From NCBI GenBank assembly GCA_030625775.1, contig DAOUQC010000055.1, positions 1 through 34,679 of the forward strand: 34,679 nucleotides of DNA, in the 5' to 3' direction. Below the pieces are notes generated by a model, which was given only the letters and a program-made list of their open reading frames with translations, was not told the DNA's origin and ran no database searches. The translations under genes and the position numbers were made by a program. Positions 22,396-30,416 of this stretch are shown in pieces; the stretch's first letter is position 1; each line of letters opens with the position of its first letter. Source of the DNA: Verrucomicrobiota bacterium. Lineage in GTDB: Bacteria > Verrucomicrobiota > Verrucomicrobiia > Verrucomicrobiales > DEV007.

Positions 22396-25300
22396 GCACT
22401 GCAATGGCGAAAATATCGAGTGAGATTATCGAAGCTTCGGCGGGATCGGGTAAGACTTATGCGCTTACCAATCGATTCATCAAATTGATGGTTTTTGGTG
22501 TTCCTGCAGATCGAATAGTGGCACTTACTTTTACCGTCAAAGCAGCGGGGGAGTTTTTTGATGCTATTCTGGAAAAGCTGGCGGAGGCTGCAGGCAGTGC
22601 TGATAAAGCCGCTAAATTGGCGGAAGAATTAGCTAGGCCGGATTTTTCTCAAGCAGATTTTTTGTCGTTATTGAAGGATTTAACACGAGGCATGCATCGT
22701 TTGACACTGGGCACCCTGGATAGCTTTTTTGTCAGGGTGGTCGGGGCTTTTCCTTTGGAGTTTGGTTTGGGAGGAGACTTCACCATGATAGTGGAGCAGG
22801 CTGAAATTGAAGAGATGCGTGCCCGCATTGCTGAGCGTGTTTTTCGTGAAGTGGTTAAAACGAAGCAGGGTTTGGATGAATTTTTGGAAGCCTTCAAACA
22901 AGCGACTTTTGGAATTGAGGAGAATAGCTTTTTTAGAAATCTGGATAAATTTGTCGAGGATTATCAGAGATTGTATCTGGATGTTCCCGAGGGAGAAAAT
23001 TGGGGGAATGCTGCGGCGATCTGGCCTAATGGAGAGTGGGGGGTAAAGGGGGATGGTCGCAAAGAGCTGATTCAAGCGACAAGTCAACTAGTCTTACTGG
23101 CTCCAGATCTCGGGCCGGAGGAAAAACAGCAAAAACGCTGGGCTGATTTTTTTGAAGATGCCAAAAAGATAGTGCCTGGCATGGCTTTGCCAAAAGGGGT
23201 GGCTTACCTGACAGGGAATTTTTTAAAAGTGTGGCAAGATTTGAGAGAAGGAGAAGCCGTCATCACCATTGAGCGCAAGAAGATTGACTTCGATGCCGTG
23301 GCTTGTCAGGCGGCGGTAGATTTTGTCGAAGCGATAATCGCGATGAACTTTGCCGCAAAGTTACTGCGAACCCACGGGGTATGGAAAGTAATTGATGCTT
23401 ATGAGAAGTGTTATGACGAAAGTATTCGCCGCCGGGGGCAATTGAGATTTGAGGATGTGGCGCGGGTGATGGGAGGTGAGAACGGCCTGGATGCAGGGGC
23501 GGGAAATGGCGTGAATTTTGATCTGGCTTATCGACTGGATGCGCAGTTTGATCACTGGTTGTTGGACGAATTCCAGGATACCAGCCGGGTGCAGTGGAAG
23601 GCGATCAGGGAACTGGTTGACGAAGTGGTGCAAGACGGCGAGGGCAGGCGTACCTATTTCCAGGTGGGGGATACCAAACAATCAATCTACGGTTGGCGCG
23701 GAGGAGATCCCAAGTTGTTCAATGAGGTTCTAGAGCAGTACCGGAAGGGAGTGGAACTGCGTTCACTGGCTGTTTCTTATCGCTCTGGCCAGGCAGTGAT
23801 CGATTGTGTGAACCAAGTGTTTGGGGGGCGGGAAATTTTGAAGGGAAAGTTACCTGAAGAAGCCGTGGAGGCCTTTCATTGGAAAGATCATGTTTGTTCG
23901 GGTAAGACTGAAAACCTCTCTGGCTATGCGTCGCTGTGGCATCCGGATGTGGAGAAAGCGAAGGACGAAGATGTGCTGGATTTGATGGTGGAGACTGTGA
24001 GGGAGGTGGATCCCATCGGACGGGGACTTACTTGTGCCATTTTATGTCGGGGCGGCACAATGGTGGGTAAGGTGATGGATCGCCTGCGTGATGCGGGAAT
24101 CGATGAGGTGGATGGAGGAGCCAAGTTATCAATAGCTGAGGATAACCCCGTGACCTTGTCCTTGCTGTCTTTGATCAAACTGGCCGGGCATCCCGGGGAT
24201 CGTTTTGCCTCGGGGCATATCAAAATGACACCGATCGGAGCTTGGATGGTGGCCGATGGAATGTCGCAGCGGCGCTTGGGGATGGAGACTTTGGCTTTGA
24301 TTCATAATGAGGGTTTTGAATCCCTGGTGAAATTGTGGCAGGGGCGTTTTGAGGAATCGGGGGATTTGACGGATGCCTTTGCGCAGTCCCGTCTGCACGC
24401 TTTCCAGGAAATGGCGCGTATTTTTGATGAACGGGGGGATTGCTCCGTGGACAGTTTTCTCAATTTTGTCCAGGGACAGAAAGTGAGCGAATTATCATCA
24501 GGCAATGCGATTCAAGTGATAACGATTCACGGTTCAAAGGGACTGGGATTCGATGTGGTGATTCTACCCGAGTTGGCAGGCAGGAGTAAAAGTCTGCTGC
24601 ATGTGGATGGGGGCTTGAGTCAGGGGGGTGATGAAGAGCATCCCTGGGTGATGGATTTGCCCAACAAGGAATTTCAAGAACTGGATCCGGTATTAAAACA
24701 TCACCGTGAGCAATTGCAGGCAGCGGCTGGTTTTGAGTCTTTGTGCGTGCTCTATGTAGCGATGACGAGGGCGAAGCAGGCTTTGTATATGTTGTCACCG
24801 GAGTATGGGAAATCGAAGGCATTGAATTTTCTGGCGCTGCTAGAAGCAACTCTGAGTGAATATGATGAGGAGGGGGATCGCTGTTCGGCATCTATCGGTA
24901 ACTGTGACGTGCTTGTCAGTTATCAGGGGGGGGAGCGTCACTGGTTTGAAGAAAAGGCCCTTGTCATGGAAGGAGCTGATGAGAGCACCGGTGCTGAAAC
25001 TGAGAAGAGGGAAGGGCCGATTGAATTAGGTCTGGAGGGGAAGAGAGAGCGACATCGTACCGCATCGGAGCATGAGAGTAAAAATTTGGATGCTCAGAGC
25101 TTATTCTTCTCGGGAGGATCTGCCTCGCGGGATTTTGGCAATGAAGTGCATGCGGTTTATGAGCAGATTGAGTGGCTTTCAGGTGAGCAGGATTTGCAAA
25201 TGATTTTACAGGGGATTTTTGCCAGTGAAGAAATACTGGAGCATGTGAGGGAATCACTGAGTGAACCAGGTATTCTGGCGCTATTCACAAAGCCGGATAG

Positions 25301-25616
25301 GGTGACGGAGCTTTGGAGGGAGAAAGCTTTTGAGATACTGATGAATGATCAGTGGATCTCGGGGGTATTTGACCGGGTGGTACTGGTGAAAGATGAGAAA
25401 AGCGGACAAGTAAGCAGCGCGCAGATTATTGATTACAAAACCAGTCGAGTCGAGGGGGCGGAGGACATTGCTGTAGAAGCAGAATATTACCGCTCGCAAA
25501 TGGAAGTCTATCGTGAGGCTCTGGCTAAATTAACAGGCTTGGCCAAAGAAAAAATTCAATGTTATCTGGTATTTACCCAGCCGAAAGTGGTGCTTGAGAT
25601 TAAGTATGAGGGGTAA
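22392..25616 (+). CDS. addA: AddA-like UvrD helicase-nuclease (exonuclease V beta type)
   Basis: Protein of 1074 residues. Superfamily 1 helicase motifs in order: Walker A ASAGSGKT at 15-22, VALTFTVKAAGEF (motif Ia), GTLDSFFVRVVG, LLDEFQDTSRVQW (Walker B, motif II), YFQVGDTKQSIYGWRGGD (motif III), YRSGQ (motif IV), ITIHGSKGLGFDVVILPEL (motif V) and CVLYVAMTRAKQALYML (motif VI). A C-terminal RecB nuclease domain has FGNEVHAVYE, GVFDRVV, IIDYKTSRVEG and QMEVYREA, so the nuclease looks active. It is the motor and one nuclease of AddAB. The gene contains an 8-G run at 24926-24933, where slippage would truncate the nuclease domain. The pair is not joined by a recC/recD homologue. Confidence 0.93.
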   Translation: MSTAMAKISSEIIEASAGSGKTYALTNRFIKLMVFGVPADRIVALTFTVKAAGEFFDAILEKLAEAAGSADKAAKLAEELARPDFSQADFLSLLKDLTRGMHRLTLGTLDSFFVRVVGAFPLEFGLGGDFTMIVEQAEIEEMRARIAERVFREVVKTKQGLDEFLEAFKQATFGIEENSFFRNLDKFVEDYQRLYLDVPEGENWGNAAAIWPNGEWGVKGDGRKELIQATSQLVLLAPDLGPEEKQQKRWADFFEDAKKIVPGMALPKGVAYLTGNFLKVWQDLREGEAVITIERKKIDFDAVACQAAVDFVEAIIAMNFAAKLLRTHGVWKVIDAYEKCYDESIRRRGQLRFEDVARVMGGENGLDAGAGNGVNFDLAYRLDAQFDHWLLDEFQDTSRVQWKAIRELVDEVVQDGEGRRTYFQVGDTKQSIYGWRGGDPKLFNEVLEQYRKGVELRSLAVSYRSGQAVIDCVNQVFGGREILKGKLPEEAVEAFHWKDHVCSGKTENLSGYASLWHPDVEKAKDEDVLDLMVETVREVDPIGRGLTCAILCRGGTMVGKVMDRLRDAGIDEVDGGAKLSIAEDNPVTLSLLSLIKLAGHPGDRFASGHIKMTPIGAWMVADGMSQRRLGMETLALIHNEGFESLVKLWQGRFEESGDLTDAFAQSRLHAFQEMARIFDERGDCSVDSFLNFVQGQKVSELSSGNAIQVITIHGSKGLGFDVVILPELAGRSKSLLHVDGGLSQGGDEEHPWVMDLPNKEFQELDPVLKHHREQLQAAAGFESLCVLYVAMTRAKQALYMLSPEYGKSKALNFLALLEATLSEYDEEGDRCSASIGNCDVLVSYQGGERHWFEEKALVMEGADESTGAETEKREGPIELGLEGKRERHRTASEHESKNLDAQSLFFSGGSASRDFGNEVHAVYEQIEWLSGEQDLQMILQGIFASEEILEHVRESLSEPGILALFTKPDRVTELWREKAFEILMNDQWISGVFDRVVLVKDEKSGQVSSAQIIDYKTSRVEGAEDIAVEAEYYRSQMEVYREALAKLTGLAKEKIQCYLVFTQPKVVLEIKYEG

Positions 25617-25684
25617 GCAGTTCCCTGGGAATCAGCTATCGAAAACCGCAGTATTAAATAACATTTCTCTATTTGCATATAGTC

Positions 25685-25714
25685 TTGACAGGGGGCTCAA
25701 TAACTTTCTAGATT
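25685..25714 (+). promoter_or_regulatory. Candidate promoter of the DUF3604-sulfatase cluster
   Basis: TTGACA (25685-25690) and TAGATT (25709-25714) are 18 bp apart, about 35 bases before the DUF3604 ATG at 25749. A small dyad GTGAT-TT-ATCAC (25728-25739) sits just downstream and could be an operator. The flanking gap (25617-25748) holds no gene. Confidence 0.4.
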
Positions 25715-25748
25715 GCAGCAACTCAAAGTGATTTATCACCACATCATC

Positions 25749-27662
25749 ATGAAAAAAACGGCTCTCTTCCTTTTCCTTGCATCTTTTTCCTTGTCGGCTG
25801 TTGCACAAATTCCGGCCCCTCCGGATGCCAAAGAAGTTCTTTCGAAAGCTTACACGGGCAAAGCCTATTCTCCCTATGCAGGACGGAGTGTTCGCCGACC
25901 TTTATGGGGAGACACCCATCTTCATACGTCGATATCTTTTGACGCAGGTGCTTTTGGTAATCGGCTTGGCTTGGATGCTGCGTATCAATTTGCGCGAGGC
26001 GATGAGGTGATTGCATCATCGGGTATTCCTGCGAAGTTGTCACGTCCGCTGGACTGGCTGGTGATTGCTGATCACTCGGACAACATGGGGATGTTTACCG
26101 ATTTGCTTGCTGGAAAACCCAACATTCTGGCAGATCCAAAAGGTAAAGACTGGTATAAACGACTACAGGCAGGTGACGGAGTGAATGTGGCGCTTGAACT
26201 CATTGGCGATTTTTCCCAAGGCAAACTTCCCAAGGCTTTGACTTATGGTCCGGATACCGCGGCGTACAAAACAGTTTGGAAAGAAATCGTCGATGCGGCG
26301 GAGAAATATAATGACCCTGGCAGGTTCACTGCTTTCATCGGTTACGAATGGACTTCTTTGATCAAGGGCAACAACATGCATCGGGTGGTGATGTATCGTG
26401 ATGACGCCAGTAAAGCTTCGCAGATGGTTCCCTATTCGACCACTCCGCCGCTGGGCAGTAACAATCCACGGGACCTCTGGAAATGGCTGACCGACTACGA
26501 AGCGAGAACCGGGGGGGATGTTTTGGCCATCGCTCATAACGGTAACCTTTCCAACGGCATCATGTTTCCACTCGAAGCACAGTTTGACGGCAATAAGTTC
26601 GACGAAGAATACGTGACACAACGTGCCAAATGGGAGCCTGCTTATGAGGTGACCCAGATCAAGGGAGACGGGGAGGCTCATCCATTGCTTTCACCCGATG
26701 ATGAGTTTGCGGATTACGAACAGTGGGATGTGGGTAATCTGGATATCTCTGCTGCGAAGACCGATGATATGTTGGCAGGTGAATACGCTCGTGAGGCACT
26801 GAAAAGAGGTTTTCAAATTGAATCCAAGCTTGGAATCAATCCTTACAAGTTTGGAATGATCGGGTCTACCGATAGTCATACGTCCCTGGCCACGGCGCAG
26901 GAGGATAATTTCTTCGGCAAGCATACAGGTTATGAACCGAGCCCCAAACGTATGGAGCATATCATGATGGAGACAAAACTTGGCAAGCTCGATGGCTGGC
27001 AGCTCGTTGCTTCCGGGTTGGCTGCCGTGTGGGCAACCGAGAATACGCGCGAGTCCATTTTCGATGCGATCGCACGCAAGGAAATTTATGCCAGCACTGG
27101 AAGTCGAATGGCCGTGCGGCTTTTTGGTGGTTGGAACTTTACCGATGAAGATATGAATAGTCGCAATCCGGCCTTTGCGGGATACAGCAAGGGAGTGCCA
27201 ATGGGGGGCGATTTATCAGGCAAAGATAAGGGGAAGAGCAAAGCTCCGTCTTTTATGGTTTACGCACTCAAGGACATTATTGGAGGCAATCTGGATCGAA
27301 TCCAAATGGTCAAAGGCTGGATGGACAAAGACGGTAAAACTCACGAGAAAGTTTATGACGTGGTCTGGTCCGGTGATCGCAAACCGGATGACAAGGGAAA
27401 ACTTCCGGCAGTCGGGAATACCGTTGATGTGAAAAACGCAACCTGGACAAATACCATTGGCGCTTCAGAACTCGCTACGGTGTGGAGTGATCCTGATTTT
27501 GATCCAGCGCAGAAAGCTTTTTATTACGCTCGTGTGCTTGAGATTCCGACACCGCGCTGGTCAACTTATGATGCTTTCCGTTTTGGGGTGGAGATTCCTG
27601 AGGGGGCGCCGACATCGGCTCAGGAACGCGCCTATACTTCTCCGATCTGGTATACGCCCTGA
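25749..27662 (+). CDS. DUF3604 protein (secreted PHP-like hydrolase), first copy
   Basis: Protein of about 637 residues starting MKKTALFLFLASFSLSAVAQ, a signal peptide cleaved after AVA. A series of metal-ligand-like motifs follows: WGDTHLHTSISFDAG (near 55-69), VIADHSDNMG, FIGYEWTS then NNMHRVVMYR, AIAHNGNLSNG and GSTDSHTS (near 371-378). This HxH, DH, E...H, H and DSH series is the pattern of PHP/amidohydrolase-like metalloenzymes and is conserved in the second copy downstream. The C-terminal end EIPTPRWSTYDA ... ERAYTSPIWYTP is also shared with that copy. Substrate unknown; DUF3604 genes commonly sit beside sulfatases. The ATG at 25749 is chosen since the signal peptide starts there; a TTG at 25713 is only an upstream open frame. 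Confidence 0.88.
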   Translation: MKKTALFLFLASFSLSAVAQIPAPPDAKEVLSKAYTGKAYSPYAGRSVRRPLWGDTHLHTSISFDAGAFGNRLGLDAAYQFARGDEVIASSGIPAKLSRPLDWLVIADHSDNMGMFTDLLAGKPNILADPKGKDWYKRLQAGDGVNVALELIGDFSQGKLPKALTYGPDTAAYKTVWKEIVDAAEKYNDPGRFTAFIGYEWTSLIKGNNMHRVVMYRDDASKASQMVPYSTTPPLGSNNPRDLWKWLTDYEARTGGDVLAIAHNGNLSNGIMFPLEAQFDGNKFDEEYVTQRAKWEPAYEVTQIKGDGEAHPLLSPDDEFADYEQWDVGNLDISAAKTDDMLAGEYAREALKRGFQIESKLGINPYKFGMIGSTDSHTSLATAQEDNFFGKHTGYEPSPKRMEHIMMETKLGKLDGWQLVASGLAAVWATENTRESIFDAIARKEIYASTGSRMAVRLFGGWNFTDEDMNSRNPAFAGYSKGVPMGGDLSGKDKGKSKAPSFMVYALKDIIGGNLDRIQMVKGWMDKDGKTHEKVYDVVWSGDRKPDDKGKLPAVGNTVDVKNATWTNTIGASELATVWSDPDFDPAQKAFYYARVLEIPTPRWSTYDAFRFGVEIPEGAPTSAQERAYTSPIWYTP

Positions 27663-27717
27663 TATTCTACTAAGCGGGAGACTAGTTTATATTTATATAA
27701 GTCCCTGCAGCATTGCT

Positions 27718-27749
27718 AAGCAGTTAAGCAGTTAAGCAGTTAAACAGTT
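27718..27749 (+). repeat. 8-bp tandem repeat AAGCAGTT, four units
   Basis: AAGCAGTT occurs three times exactly and once as AAACAGTT, head to tail, in the 135-base gap between the DUF3604 gene and the outer-membrane protein gene. It lies immediately upstream of a TTGACA element at 27760. Confidence 0.9.
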
Positions 27750-27759
27750 AATAAAGGCG

Positions 27760-27791
27760 TTGACACTCAGATTGGGCAGTGGCAGGAATAT
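27760..27791 (+). promoter_or_regulatory. Possible promoter downstream of the octamer repeat
   Basis: TTGACA (27760-27765) is followed by GAATAT (27786-27791) with a 20-bp spacer, just before the ATG at 27798. The spacing is poor and the start codon very close, so this is only suggestive; transcription may instead continue from the promoter at 25685. Confidence 0.2.
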
Positions 27792-27797
27792 GAACTT

Positions 27798-28769
27798 ATG
27801 AACTCACCGTTATTCCGCTACCTATTATTTACCCTAATCTCCGTCTCGGCAAACTTCGTAACTCAAGAGGCTGCGATCGCCGAAGAAGGTGGATCCGGGC
27901 ATTATCTTCCGGGATCGATGAGCTCCTTCATGGACGGTGTGTCAACGGAGGAAGCCTTCATCGCACGTTACAATTTGCTTTGGTATGACGGTTCCATCAA
28001 TGCCCAGCGAGCGATCCCGATAGCCGGTCGGTCGGCTTTCGGCGTGGATGCCACCTCCTGGGCCAACGCATTGACTTTGTTCTGGCGACCGGCTTCTTTT
28101 GAGATCGGAGATAATTTGAGCTTTGCCATGAGCACAACGATTCCCTGGGTCTCGATGGATGTGTCTGCTAGTGCCGGGGCCAATGTGGGGGCAGTTCGTC
28201 GCTCGGACAGCATTGAAGGAGTGGGGGATATCGTGCTGATGCCGTTCATGTTGAATCAGAAAATTAGCGATGATTTCAGTATCAATTACCGTCTGGCTAT
28301 TTATGCGCCGACCGGAAAATACAAGGTGGGGCGTTTGGCGAATACCGGTAAGAATTTTTGGACCTTTGAGCCAGCTGCTGGATTTATGTATTTCGGACAG
28401 AAAAATGGTATCGAAGCCTCGGTTTTTACCGGTGCTGATTTTAATACACAAAATGACGACACCGATTACAAAACCGGCACTCAGATTCATGTCGATGGCA
28501 CGCTGGCGCAACATTTGCCGCTGATGGGGGGGCTGGCGGGACTCGGAGTGAATGGTTATTGGTATGAACAGGTGACAGGAGATAGTGGGTCGGGTGCGAC
28601 CTTCGGTGACTTTAAAGGACGCACAGCAGGCTTTGGTCCAGTTTTGTCTTATGCAGGAAAACTGGGAGAGGTGGACGTGATTGCAGAGCTGAAATGGCTG
28701 CACGAATTCGAAACTCAGAAGCGTCTGCAAGGGGACTACGTGTGGTTCAAGTTGATGTTTAAATTCTAG
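27798..28769 (+). CDS. Outer-membrane beta-barrel protein, COG4313/MetA-pathway type
   Basis: Protein of 323 residues with a signal peptide (YLLFTLISVSANFVTQEAAIA) and a motif GSGHYLPGSMSSFMDGV near the mature N-terminus, typical of the COG4313 family (annotated as protein of the meta-pathway of phenol degradation, also SphA-like porins). The rest alternates amphipathic strands (WANALTLFWRPASF, SINYRLAIYAPTGKYKVG, FEPAAGFMYFGQKNG) and ends in a C-terminal aromatic KLMFKF, the outer-membrane insertion signal. Family members are thought to admit hydrophobic or aromatic compounds across the outer membrane. It stands between the first DUF3604 gene and the sulfatase, 14 bases before the latter, so the three products probably act on one substrate class. 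Confidence 0.82.
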   Translation: MNSPLFRYLLFTLISVSANFVTQEAAIAEEGGSGHYLPGSMSSFMDGVSTEEAFIARYNLLWYDGSINAQRAIPIAGRSAFGVDATSWANALTLFWRPASFEIGDNLSFAMSTTIPWVSMDVSASAGANVGAVRRSDSIEGVGDIVLMPFMLNQKISDDFSINYRLAIYAPTGKYKVGRLANTGKNFWTFEPAAGFMYFGQKNGIEASVFTGADFNTQNDDTDYKTGTQIHVDGTLAQHLPLMGGLAGLGVNGYWYEQVTGDSGSGATFGDFKGRTAGFGPVLSYAGKLGEVDVIAELKWLHEFETQKRLQGDYVWFKLMFKF

Positions 28770-28783
28770 TCAAAAACGAAAGT

Positions 28784-30364
28784 ATGAAAATCAATCAGGT
28801 CTATAGTATTCTTTTGGGGCTCAGCCTCGTCACATCAATCGCCCATGCAGGCCTCGATCGTTCCGTGCGCACGGCGGAAAACCGGGAACCCGCCATTCCA
28901 CGTCCGGAGCAGGACAAAGTGGTCGTGGCCAAGCTCGCCGCATTGGAAAAGAAAAGCGGCAAAAAGCCGAACATCCTCTGGATCGTAGTCGATGACATGG
29001 GATACGGCGATCCTGGCTGTTATGGTGGGGGTGCGGCGATCGGTGCAGCGACTCCGAATATCGACGACCTTGCGCGTGGAGGACTCAAGCTCACTTCCTG
29101 TTATGCTCAACAAACCTGCACTCCGACACGGTCGGCGATTCTAACTGGCCGCATTCCGTTTCGCACTGGACTTACCAGGCCGATCCTGTCAGGTGACAAA
29201 TTGACAAAAAACCCTTGGGCTGACGAACTCAGTCTGGCCAGGTTATTAAGTGATGGTGGATATTACACTTTGCTCACCGGCAAGTGGCATGTCGGAGAGG
29301 CAGAGGGCATGCGTCCTCATGATGTTGGCTTCGACGAATATTACGGTTATTACTCAGCTCAAAAGGAAATCTCCCAAAGAGTGGATCCGCGACGTTTCCC
29401 TGACCTGGTAAATGATCCCGAAAAGTTCAAGGCTTTTGAATCGATCGCCTCGGATGATCATCTGGTGCGTGGATTCAAGGGAGGTAAAACCGAGGAGGTT
29501 TCCCAAGTCAAATCCATCGAAGACATGGGGCGTGCTGACAAGGTGCTCGCTGATTTTACGATCAAAAAAATCAAGGAAGCCGCTAAAGACGATAAGCCCT
29601 TTTTCATCGAGCATTGTTTCATGAAAGTGCACGCAGACAACTTTCCTAATCCTGATTTGGGTTCGCTCAGTGCAGCTAAATATTATTACAAAGAGGCTGT
29701 TGCAGAAGTGGATTTTCACGTGGGTGAATTTATGAAAACTCTCGACGAAGCAGGTGTGCTCGAAAATACCTTTGTGTTTTTCACTTCAGACAACGGGCCA
29801 CAAATGGATGCCTGGCCTGACGCGGGATACACTCCCTTTCGTGGAGCCAAAGGCACCACCTTTGAAGGCGGTGTGCGTATTCCGGGTATTGCCTACTGGA
29901 AAGGCATGATCAAACCCGGACGTGTGAGCGATGATTTGTTCGACCTGATGGATCTTTTTGGAACCAGTCTTAATCTGGCCGGGGTCTCGACAGACAAACT
30001 GCCGAAGGATCGTTATTATGACTTTATCGACCAGACGTCCTTTTTGCTCCACGACGAAGGCGAGTCAGCGCGGGAAGCGGTTTATTTCTGGTGGGGCGGT
30101 GAGCTGATGGCTTGTCGTATGCGTGAATACAAGGCGCATGTGAAAGTGGTGCTGCCGCAATCAACCCACATGCAGATCGATATGTCCGTCCTTCAGAATG
30201 TGGGTCTGGCTCCGTGGCTTTTTAATCTTTATATTGATCCGAAAGAACAGTTGCCCGTGGGTCACCGCCGTAATGCCTGGTTGGCGACAGTGGTTGGCAA
30301 ACTCAAGGCTCACGGTGCTACTTTTAAAAAATACCCACCAAAGGACATTGGCTTGGGTATGTGA
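28784..30364 (+). CDS. Secreted arylsulfatase (FGly-type)
   Basis: Protein of 526 residues with a signal peptide (YSILLGLSLVTSIAHAG). The sulfatase core starts NILWIVVDDMGYGDPGCYGG; D70-D71 are calcium ligands. The signature TCTPTRSAILTGR places Cys112 in the C-x-P-x-R motif, so it is converted to formylglycine by an FGE- or AtsB-type enzyme, neither of which is in this window. GKWHVG and FTSDNGPQ are further family motifs and the length is normal for an S1-family enzyme. About 40 mostly charged residues precede the core and are not found in all relatives. A C-terminal segment (YIDPKEQLPVGHRRNAW) is unusual for carbohydrate sulfatases. Substrate unknown; the neighbours suggest a non-carbohydrate or lipid-like sulfate ester, by inference. 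Confidence 0.93.
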   Translation: MKINQVYSILLGLSLVTSIAHAGLDRSVRTAENREPAIPRPEQDKVVVAKLAALEKKSGKKPNILWIVVDDMGYGDPGCYGGGAAIGAATPNIDDLARGGLKLTSCYAQQTCTPTRSAILTGRIPFRTGLTRPILSGDKLTKNPWADELSLARLLSDGGYYTLLTGKWHVGEAEGMRPHDVGFDEYYGYYSAQKEISQRVDPRRFPDLVNDPEKFKAFESIASDDHLVRGFKGGKTEEVSQVKSIEDMGRADKVLADFTIKKIKEAAKDDKPFFIEHCFMKVHADNFPNPDLGSLSAAKYYYKEAVAEVDFHVGEFMKTLDEAGVLENTFVFFTSDNGPQMDAWPDAGYTPFRGAKGTTFEGGVRIPGIAYWKGMIKPGRVSDDLFDLMDLFGTSLNLAGVSTDKLPKDRYYDFIDQTSFLLHDEGESAREAVYFWWGGELMACRMREYKAHVKVVLPQSTHMQIDMSVLQNVGLAPWLFNLYIDPKEQLPVGHRRNAWLATVVGKLKAHGATFKKYPPKDIGLGM

Positions 30365-30416
30365 TTCGTTATTTTCGAATAAGCATTATTTTTAAATTTA
30401 ATATTAATAAAATTTC

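Noticed and set aside
27942-28730. Minus-strand open frame of 262 codons opposite the outer-membrane protein gene.
   Set aside because: The plus strand encodes a recognisable signal peptide, HYLPG motif and C-terminal Phe. The antisense product has no domain.
30365-30416. Hairpin TTCG...CGAA followed by T-rich DNA after the sulfatase gene.
   Set aside because: The stem is only 4 bp, too weak to call a terminator.
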